The notes beneath the pieces are model-generated. The model was given only the letters and a program-made list of their open reading frames with translations, searched no databases and was not told the origin of the DNA. This document shows positions 8,176 to 13,032 of a DNA stretch of 13,160 nt, piece after piece. The DNA is from JACROF01 sp964598995. GTDB lineage: Bacteria; Patescibacteriota; Microgenomatia; Levybacterales; UBA12049. Made by a program: the position numbers and the translations under genes. Positions within the stretch are counted from its first letter, which is position 1. Every line of letters starts with the position of its first letter. The DNA is taken from NCBI GenBank assembly GCA_964598995.1, contig CAZRDR010000008.1, forward strand, positions 1 through 13,160, in the 5' to 3' direction.

Positions 8176-8733
8176 ATGAGAAATGAACTTGGTAAAAGTT
8201 TAAAAATGCTACGACTCAAAAAAGAAATGAGTCTATCTCAAGTATCTGAAAAGCTCGGTATAGATAAGACATATCTTTCTAAAATAGAGAATGGGTTACG
8301 GACTCCATCATCACGTGTTCTAAATAAACTTCTTGACCATTATTCTGCTACACCTCAAGAGAAATATAGTTTTCATCAGCTTGCTGGATCTCCCCCTATA
8401 TTCCCTAACAATTATGAGCTGACACACACGAATGATATTTTGGAGGAGGTGAGTAAGTTGGAAGAATCTAAGCAAAATGATCAGCAACCGGGGTTGAACA
8501 TAAAAGTTCCAGATAATCTACCTGTTCTTTATACAGACAGTGTTTGGGTGACATCAAGCGCTTTTGGGTTAGTATTTGATTTCGCGCAAGCCGTAGGGCC
8601 GACAAACAACCATACAGTTGTCTCTAGAGTCGGTATGTCAATTGATCACGCAAAAGCATTAATGAAAGTGCTTTCTGATAAGTTAGTTGAGGCAGAATTA
8701 AAAAATAAGAGAAGTAAGAAAGAGGGTAACTAA
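8176..8733 (+). CDS. XRE-family regulator fused to a DUF3467-like domain
   Basis: Predicted DNA-binding regulator of 185 residues. Residues 3-56 form an XRE/Cro-type helix-turn-helix, with SLSQVSEKLGIDKTYLSKIE at 19-38 and NGLRTPS following. A charged linker follows. Residues 107-175 resemble the uncharacterised DUF3467 family: VPDNLPVLYTDSVWV, a VFDF strand, and a final helix opening with MSIDHAKALMKVL. The tail is lysine-rich. I recognise the DUF3467 match by pattern only. The frame extends back to an ATG at 8134, but that start would place the promoter inside the gene; 8173 is also possible. I chose 8176 because it fits a leaderless mRNA, and no candidate start has a Shine-Dalgarno sequence. 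Codon choice is more A+T-rich than in the flanking ribosomal genes, which may indicate an accessory origin. A tRNA gene begins 5 nt after the stop, with no promoter seen between. Function and target are unknown. Confidence 0.85.
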   Translation: MRNELGKSLKMLRLKKEMSLSQVSEKLGIDKTYLSKIENGLRTPSSRVLNKLLDHYSATPQEKYSFHQLAGSPPIFPNNYELTHTNDILEEVSKLEESKQNDQQPGLNIKVPDNLPVLYTDSVWVTSSAFGLVFDFAQAVGPTNNHTVVSRVGMSIDHAKALMKVLSDKLVEAELKNKRSKKEGN

Positions 8734-8738
8734 TCCTC

Positions 8739-8831
8739 GGGGATGTGGCAGAGCGACGAATGCAACAGCCTCCAAAGCTGACCAGTTCTTATCTAGAGAC
8801 TGCATCGCGGGTTTGAGTCCCGTCATCTCCA
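8739..8831 (+). tRNA. Type II tRNA with anticodon CCA and a serine-like body
   Basis: The cloverleaf is clear. The acceptor stem pairs 8739-8745 with 8824-8830 (one G-U). The 3-bp D stem pairs 8748-8750 with 8761-8763. The anticodon loop CTCCAAA (8770-8776) has anticodon CCA at 8772-8774, which reads UGG. The T arm is 8807-8823. The variable region of 25 nt (8782-8806) folds into a 7-bp hairpin with one bulge. A long variable arm, a 3-bp D stem and the GTGGCNGAGC start are typical of tRNA-Ser; CCA is the tryptophan anticodon, and A73 fits neither bacterial tRNA-Ser nor tRNA-Trp, which usually have G. Conserved tertiary contacts remain (U8-A14, G15-C48, G18-U55). G19-C56 appears replaced by A19-U56. 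The anticodon stem has an A-A mismatch at 27-43. CCA is not encoded. It is probably processed from the xre transcript. It is a tRNA gene with good confidence; its amino acid is uncertain. Confidence 0.85.
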
Positions 8832-8832
8832 C

Positions 8833-8861
8833 AAAAAAAAGAGCCAGAAGGCTCTTTTTTT
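8833..8861. terminator. Bidirectional intrinsic terminator
   Basis: GAGCC/GGCTC with an AGAA loop is flanked by A8 on the left and T7 on the right. It therefore terminates the xre-tRNA transcript on the plus strand, and glnA together with the predicted small RNA on the minus strand. Confidence 0.92.
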
Positions 8862-8898
8862 ATTTATCGGCAAAGCCGACTAAGTCTTATCTAGAGAC
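8834..8898 (-). ncRNA. Predicted small RNA complementary to the neighbouring tRNA
   Basis: A strong minus-strand promoter (8905-8933) predicts a start at about 8898, and the shared terminator predicts an end near 8834, giving about 65 nt. Three hairpins are visible: GTCT/AGAC at the 5' end, TCGGC/GCCGA (8867-8879) in the middle, and the terminator. No reading frame of note lies within it. The first 28 nt would pair with tRNA bases 8773-8800, covering anticodon positions 35-36, the 3' anticodon stem and most of the variable arm, with 24 Watson-Crick pairs, two G-U pairs and two mismatches. The RNA could alternatively arise as the processed 3' end of glnA mRNA, or might not be made at all. Confidence 0.4.
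8871..8898 (+). repeat. Imperfect direct copy of part of the tRNA
   Basis: This stretch repeats tRNA bases 8773-8800 with 24 of 28 identical. The last 14 bases, TCTTATCTAGAGAC, are exact (8787-8800 and 8885-8898). The copies are 98 bp apart, on either side of the terminator. Nothing else of the tRNA (acceptor, D or T arm) is duplicated here. Confidence 0.9.
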
Positions 8899-8904
8899 AA
8901 TAAG

Positions 8905-8933
8905 ATCTTACCATATGTGTTCATATGTGTCAA
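8905..8933 (-). promoter_or_regulatory. Near-consensus minus-strand promoter of the predicted small RNA
   Basis: On the minus strand, consensus TTGACA (8933-8928) is followed by a 17-bp spacer and TAAGAT (8910-8905, four of six), with a TG extension in front of the -10. Six bases later comes the predicted start at 8898. It lies in the 3' untranslated region of glnA and points at the shared terminator. The -10 overlaps the palindrome TAAGATCTTA (8901-8910). Confidence 0.6.
8912..8930. repeat. Two copies of CATATGTGT spaced one helical turn
   Basis: CATATGTGT occurs at 8912-8920 and 8922-8930, a 10-bp period that puts both copies on the same face of the helix. They fill the spacer of the small-RNA promoter, so they could be an operator, although simple tandem duplication is equally possible. 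Confidence 0.5.
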
Positions 8934-8951
8934 TCCTATAGTTGTTAAAGG

Positions 8952-10391
8952 TTAGAACTGGTTCCAGATGTACTGGTTGGTGACTTCGTGGTGGTAGAGG
9001 ATCTCCTCAGGCTTTACCTTAGTTCCTAATTCTCGTGGACACCTAAAGGCAGATGCCTCTTTAAAGGAGTGATATTTATCCTTATTGTCCTCTCCTAAGA
9101 TCTTGGAGATAAAATCACTCCCCTTAAAGAGTCGCATAGCGTCGTTAATGTTCCCAGGTAAGAAGCGGAGTCTGTCACGTTTGGTTTCGTCGCGAGCTAT
9201 TTTATCTCCCTCAAGTCCCGTGCGGATCAGTGTATAGAGTACGAGATAAGGATTGCTATCTGGGGCAACTGATCTAACCTCGATACGAGCTGACTTCTCA
9301 TTGCCGACAGGAATGCGGATCATGGAACCGCGATCAATAGGTGAGACTTTGATCTGATTTGGTGCTTCGAAGTGAGGATCGAGTCTGCGATAAGCATTCA
9401 CACTAGAATTTAAGACGAGGCAGATCTCAGGTGCGTGGTTAAGGATGCGCTCGATGAAGTCCCAAGCAGGTTTGGATAAGCCTTCTTTGCCTGCTGGGTC
9501 ATAAAAGATATTTTTGCCATTTTTCGCTAGAGAGATATTCGTATGCATGCCGCTGCCATTGATACCGGTAACAGGCTTTGGCAGGAAGGTCGCGGTCATG
9601 CCCATATTTTCAGCTACTTGACGACAGACGAGTTTATAAAGCTGGATCTGGTCTGCGGCGCGGAGTGCCTCAGTGTAGGAGAAGTTCAGTTCGAACTGCG
9701 ATGGTGCGACCTCTGGATGATCTTTTTCATTTTTAAAGCCCATGCTTCGTTGCGCCTCAGCGGCCGTGTCGATAAATCTTTTAAGACGGTCAAGTGGAAG
9801 CGAGTGGTAGTAGCCGCCGGTTGAGATGAGGCTAAAGCCGCCATTTTTTTCGTAATTAATCTCAGCGTCAGTGCCATCGACTAAAAAGCCTTCGATCTCA
9901 GCTGATGCGAAGACCGAAAGTCCATTCTTTGTTTTGAGATTTGTCGTTAACTCCTGGAGAAGTCCTCTGAAGTCTGAACCATAGGACGACCTATCACGAT
10001 TTTTGACATTAGCGAACATGATGACTTTACCCGGTCCGAAGATATCGGCAGGCAGCCACAGAATACTTGACCAGTCTGGATCGAGGCGGAGATCTGACTC
10101 GACCTGCTGCGTAAAGCCGCGGATCGATGAGCCATCAAAAGTGAGGTTATCAGATGACTCGAGGAGGAACTTTTTATCATAATCGAGCATGTGAAACCTG
10201 CCCTCAATATCTGAGAAGCAGAGAGTCACAGCTTTAATCCGTTTTTCATCGGTCAAGTACTTACGATATTCCTCTTCCTGAGCCTTCGGATCGGTACTAT
10301 CCCGCTTACCCTTGGCGGTGAGGTTCATCTCCTCGAGCTGATCATAAGGGATCTCAAGAAAACTTTTTAATAAATTATCATTATTTATCAT
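8952..10391 (-). CDS. glnA: Glutamine synthetase, type I
   Basis: ATP-dependent amidation of glutamate to glutamine in the cytoplasm, the entry point for ammonium. The 479 residues contain FDGSSIRGF (85-93), the metal and glutamate residues E165 and E167 (SAEIEGF), HPEVAPSQFE (225-234), NGSGMH (278-283), the RLDPHFEAP flap region (336-344) and RIEVRS (369-374). It has an N-terminal extension of about 35 residues compared with E. coli GlnA. The loop that holds the adenylylated tyrosine of E. coli (NLYDLPP) is missing: the sequence passes straight to RLRFLPGNINDAM at about 407-419. The arginine that transmits feedback inhibition in B. subtilis (GFVR) is glutamine here (GFTQ). Neither classic control is therefore apparent. 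The ending HHEVTNQYIWNQF looks like an atypical subfamily. There is no Shine-Dalgarno sequence; several dyads lie in the leader. It may also receive read-through from the isomerase gene. Confidence 0.95.
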   Translation of the reverse strand: MINNDNLLKSFLEIPYDQLEEMNLTAKGKRDSTDPKAQEEEYRKYLTDEKRIKAVTLCFSDIEGRFHMLDYDKKFLLESSDNLTFDGSSIRGFTQQVESDLRLDPDWSSILWLPADIFGPGKVIMFANVKNRDRSSYGSDFRGLLQELTTNLKTKNGLSVFASAEIEGFLVDGTDAEINYEKNGGFSLISTGGYYHSLPLDRLKRFIDTAAEAQRSMGFKNEKDHPEVAPSQFELNFSYTEALRAADQIQLYKLVCRQVAENMGMTATFLPKPVTGINGSGMHTNISLAKNGKNIFYDPAGKEGLSKPAWDFIERILNHAPEICLVLNSSVNAYRRLDPHFEAPNQIKVSPIDRGSMIRIPVGNEKSARIEVRSVAPDSNPYLVLYTLIRTGLEGDKIARDETKRDRLRFLPGNINDAMRLFKGSDFISKILGEDNKDKYHSFKEASAFRCPRELGTKVKPEEILYHHEVTNQYIWNQF

Positions 10392-10393
10392 CT

Positions 10394-10443
10394 AATTAAT
10401 ATTAATTTAATACTAATTAGTATAAAAGTAAATATTATTTACT
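10394..10443. promoter_or_regulatory. Three consecutive dyads in front of glnA
   Basis: Perfect palindromes AATTAATATTAATT (10394-10407) and ATACTAATTAGTAT (10410-10423) are followed by AGTAAAT-ATT-ATTTACT (10427-10443). They occupy the leader and -10 region of glnA. High A+T raises the chance of accidental palindromes, but three in 50 bp next to a nitrogen gene make operator sites plausible. None matches the GlnR box. Confidence 0.4.
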
Positions 10444-10460
10444 GATGTGATCTATATCAA
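10432..10460 (-). promoter_or_regulatory. Candidate glnA promoter overlapped by a CRP/FNR-like site
   Basis: On the minus strand, TTGATA (10460-10455, five of six) is followed 17 bp later by TAATAT (10437-10432, four of six). The start would be near 10425, with a leader of about 34 nt. The -35 overlaps TTGATATAGATCAC, which matches nine of ten fixed bases of the FNR consensus TTGATNNNNATCAA. Read the other way it resembles a CRP site (TGTGA-N6-TCAAT, 10446-10461). No regulator of that family is visible in the window. Confidence 0.4.
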
Positions 10461-10520
10461 TACAATAAGTTTTCTTAAAATAATACTCAATAAGGATAAA
10501 ATAATACTAACTCTAGAAGT

Positions 10521-11204
10521 TTACTCAATAGTAATGCCGAGGATTTTGTCGCCGATTTGGATTTGATTCACCACATCCATGCCTTCAGTGACATAGCCGA
10601 AGTTCGTGTATTTACCATCCAGGTAAGTCGCATCAGATTTGGTGATGAAGAATTGTGAGTCATTCTGAGTGACATTGTCCCCGCGACTAGCAGAGCCAAG
10701 TGCGCCCTGGGTAAACGAATGCGAGTTGAATTCAACAGGTATACTGCCTCCGCCTGTCCCATCTCCTTTCGGATCGCCTCCCTGGATAACCCAGTCTTCA
10801 ACTCGATGAAAGATAAGTCCGTTATAAAATCCGTCTTTTGCTTTTCTGATAAAGTTGGCAACGGTGTATGGTGCGTCCTCACCATAAAGAACGAGTTTGA
10901 TCTCGCCTTTACTTGTTTTGATAACAGCGGTTGCAGAGGCTGTCCTATAGCTTTCAAGAGAGGATTTATCAACAACTGTTTGGGTCTGTTGCTGCGTCTG
11001 CTGTTGGGCTTGTTGGCCTTGCTGCTGGATTTGATTAGGATTTGAGGTATTTTGGTTAAAGTTCATCTGGGCTGGGATTTGTGAGATGTTGACCGTTCCC
11101 TTTGCCGGAGTATTAAGGCCTAAAGAATTTGCTTGGGTTATATAAAAGACTATACCGAAAATGAGGATAATTGCAGCAAAAATTGTGATCTGGATTTTAT
11201 TCAT
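10521..11204 (-). CDS. Membrane-anchored cyclophilin-type peptidyl-prolyl isomerase
   Basis: Catalyses cis-trans isomerisation of proline peptide bonds, probably on the outer face of the membrane. The 227 residues begin with one uncleaved-looking hydrophobic segment (about 7-23, after MNKIQ). A Q/N-rich low-complexity linker (about 45-76) follows, then the cyclophilin domain from about 91 to the end. Catalytic features are FHRVEDWVIQGGD, with R134 equivalent to R55 of human cyclophilin A and Q141 to Q63, then DSQFFI at 182-187 and YLDGKYTNFG at 194-203. F60 and M61 of cyclophilin A are W138 and V139 here. The tryptophan that binds cyclosporin (W121) is Y194, and H126 is Y199, so drug binding should be weak. 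No lipobox cysteine is present. The gene is transcribed divergently from lepA, with its own promoter close to the ATG. glnA follows 129 bp downstream without a terminator between. Confidence 0.93.
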   Translation of the reverse strand: MNKIQITIFAAIILIFGIVFYITQANSLGLNTPAKGTVNISQIPAQMNFNQNTSNPNQIQQQGQQAQQQTQQQTQTVVDKSSLESYRTASATAVIKTSKGEIKLVLYGEDAPYTVANFIRKAKDGFYNGLIFHRVEDWVIQGGDPKGDGTGGGSIPVEFNSHSFTQGALGSASRGDNVTQNDSQFFITKSDATYLDGKYTNFGYVTEGMDVVNQIQIGDKILGITIE

Positions 11205-11210
11205 TGGATT

Positions 11211-11238
11211 ATTGTAGCAACTTATTTTAAATACTCAA
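11211..11238 (-). promoter_or_regulatory. Leaderless promoter of the isomerase gene
   Basis: On the minus strand, TTGAGT (11238-11233) is followed by 16 bp ending in TGC and then TACAAT (11216-11211), an extended -10. Only six bases separate the -10 from the ATG at 11204, so transcription should begin on the start codon itself. Confidence 0.7.
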
Positions 11239-11267
11239 GTCTATGACTCACCCCTTTTCACAGTTTT

Positions 11268-11296
11268 TTGCCTTGGGGAGTGTAATCAGGTACAAT
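11268..11296 (+). promoter_or_regulatory. Leaderless promoter of lepA
   Basis: TTGCCT (11268-11273, four of six) is followed after exactly 17 bp by TACAAT (11291-11296, five of six). The lepA ATG starts eight bases after the end of the -10, at the position expected for the transcription start. No Shine-Dalgarno sequence could fit on such an mRNA. Confidence 0.7.
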
Positions 11297-11303
11297 TACA
11301 GGC

Positions 11304-13031
11304 ATGCAACAAAGTAATATTCGTAATTTCGCGATTATCGCACATATCGACCATGGTAAGTCGACACTATCCGATAGATTACTCGAAATTACTCATACTA
11401 TCGCTAAAGATAAGCTCGGTGAACAGTTCTTGGATCAAAATCCGATCAGTAAAGAGCGAGGCATCACGATTAAATTGGCTCCTGTTCGGATGAAGTATCA
11501 CTATCAGGATAAAGAGTATGAGTTAAATCTCATCGATACTCCCGGCCATGTAGATTTCTCCTACGAAGTCTCACGAACCTTAGCTGCCTGTGAGGGCGCT
11601 GTCCTACTCGTTGATGCGACACAGGGTATCCAGGCACAAACTGTCGCGCATTTCCACGCAGCAAAACGTGAAGGTCTCGTCATGATCCCGGTTATTAATA
11701 AGATAGATCTGCCGGCTGCGATGACAGAGGCTGTGGTTAAAGAGCTCGTTGAGATTTTCGGCTTTACTCAGGAAGAGATTATTTTTATTTCTGCTAAAAC
11801 TGGTGAGAATGTGCCAACCCTTCTTGAACGAATTGTTCAGAAGTTCCCTGCTCCAAGAGGGAGTGAAACCTCACCACTCAGAGCCCTCATATTTGACGCT
11901 GTCTATGACGAATATCGTGGTGTCGTCTCCTATGTCAGAGTTATCGATGGCAGTATTAAAAAAGGCGATAAGGTCCAACTCTTCCAGAGCGGGGTCAAGA
12001 CTGACGTTACTGATGTCGGGTACTTCTCACCGTACCTCGCATCCAGTGGTGAATTGGCAACTGGTGAGATCGGCTACGTCATTACTGGCATTAAAAATAT
12101 CAGAGAGGCGAGAGTAGGAGACACGATCATCGAGCAAAATAGTACTGTCGAACCGCTCCCTGGGTACACGACGCCAAAGCCTATGGTTTTTTTCGGTATG
12201 TATCCAAAAGACCAAAAAGATTTCGCCCACCTCAGAGATTCACTCGGCAAATTATCGCTCAATGATACGGCTCTGACTTACTCTGAAGAATACTCAGCGT
12301 ATTTAGGAAGTGGATTTAGGGTAGGATTTTTGGGACTTCTTCATGCTGAGATCGTTAAAGAACGCCTCAAGCAGGAATTTGGTCTGGAACTCCTCCTTAC
12401 CATGCCTCAGGTACTTTACGAGCGGCGTGATGATGGCACGATCTATGAACCATATATGTTACTTACCGTCTATGTCCCGACAGATTATGTCGGTGGAGTC
12501 ATGAACGTCTGTCAGAAGAAAAAAGGAACACTCATTGATATGCAGTATCATGAGTCTTATGCGACGCTGTCGTATGAAATGCCTTACTCGATGTTCATGC
12601 GCGGTCTGTCAGCTGAAATTAAATCTATCTCAAGTGGCTTTGCGAGTCTAGATTATGAGATAACAGACTATAAATTGGCAGATCTTATTCAGCTCGAGGT
12701 AAAGATCAATGATAACCCGATCGATGTTCTCTCAGAGCTAGTATACAAAGACGAGAGTATGTACGTCGCACGCGAGAAAGCTAGCAAGCTTAAAGAGTCT
12801 CTTCCTCGTCAGCAGTTCCGTCAGATCATCCAGTCTGTCTTAAATAACAGTATCGTCGCTAGGGAGGAAATCCCGCCATACCGAAAAGACGTCTTAGCTA
12901 AGATGAGTGGTGGAGATCGATCACGAAAAGATAAGCTCCTTGAAGCACAGAAAAAAGGTAAGTCGAGAATGCTCCAGACAGGGAAAGTCCAACTTCCACA
13001 AGAAGCATTGTTCTCACTTATTGAAAGTTAA
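11304..13031 (+). CDS. lepA: Elongation factor 4 (LepA), ribosome-associated GTPase
   Basis: Translational GTPase of the EF-G superfamily that acts on the ribosome; proposed roles include back-translocation and initiation or assembly. The GTPase motifs are AHIDHGKST (13-21), ERGITIK (51-57), DTPGHVDF (78-85, with the catalytic-type H82), NKID (132-135) and SAK (163-165). Domain II covers about 190-270, and the EF-G III/V-like domains about 290-470. The LepA-specific C-terminal domain ends with KDVLAKMSGGDRSRKDKLLE, KKGKSRM and LPQEALFSL. The specific C-terminal domain and the absence of an EF-G domain IV exclude FusA. At 575 residues it is slightly shorter than E. coli LepA (about 600). Switch I reads QFLDQNPISKERGITIK, a form I associate with CPR genomes. 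The start at 11304 gives a normal N-terminus and agrees with the leaderless promoter. greA begins one base after the stop. Confidence 0.97.
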   Translation: MQQSNIRNFAIIAHIDHGKSTLSDRLLEITHTIAKDKLGEQFLDQNPISKERGITIKLAPVRMKYHYQDKEYELNLIDTPGHVDFSYEVSRTLAACEGAVLLVDATQGIQAQTVAHFHAAKREGLVMIPVINKIDLPAAMTEAVVKELVEIFGFTQEEIIFISAKTGENVPTLLERIVQKFPAPRGSETSPLRALIFDAVYDEYRGVVSYVRVIDGSIKKGDKVQLFQSGVKTDVTDVGYFSPYLASSGELATGEIGYVITGIKNIREARVGDTIIEQNSTVEPLPGYTTPKPMVFFGMYPKDQKDFAHLRDSLGKLSLNDTALTYSEEYSAYLGSGFRVGFLGLLHAEIVKERLKQEFGLELLLTMPQVLYERRDDGTIYEPYMLLTVYVPTDYVGGVMNVCQKKKGTLIDMQYHESYATLSYEMPYSMFMRGLSAEIKSISSGFASLDYEITDYKLADLIQLEVKINDNPIDVLSELVYKDESMYVAREKASKLKESLPRQQFRQIIQSVLNNSIVAREEIPPYRKDVLAKMSGGDRSRKDKLLEAQKKGKSRMLQTGKVQLPQEALFSLIES

Positions 13032-13032
13032 T

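Noticed and set aside
8620..8628. GTCTCTAGA in the xre coding region matching the predicted small RNA 5' end
   Set aside because: Nine bases shared within a few hundred is not strong evidence, and the match is in the same sense as the small RNA, so it would not pair with it.
8782..8806. An intron inside a type I tRNA
   Set aside because: The extra bases fold as an ordinary variable-arm hairpin in the right place, and 25 nt is far too short for a self-splicing intron.
8773..8898. The tRNA repeat as left and right attachment sites of an integrated element
   Set aside because: The copies are only 98 bp apart with no integrase between. The repeat ends inside the variable arm and does not restore the tRNA 3' end, as att duplications normally do.
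10392..10520. Glutamine riboswitch or NtcA site before glnA
   Set aside because: No compact GC-containing riboswitch fold is visible. The closest GTA...TAC dyad has 9 instead of 8 bases between the half-sites.
10568..11045. Open frames of over 100 codons on both strands inside the isomerase gene
   Set aside because: They lie within a gene with clear cyclophilin motifs, show no family resemblance, and owe their openness to the repetitive Q/N linker and codon bias. The same holds for other frames inside rpoB, rpoC, glnA and lepA.
2..13031. Recoding of TGA as in some CPR lineages
   Set aside because: All genes are full length under the standard code and contain no in-frame TGA; tryptophan positions use TGG.
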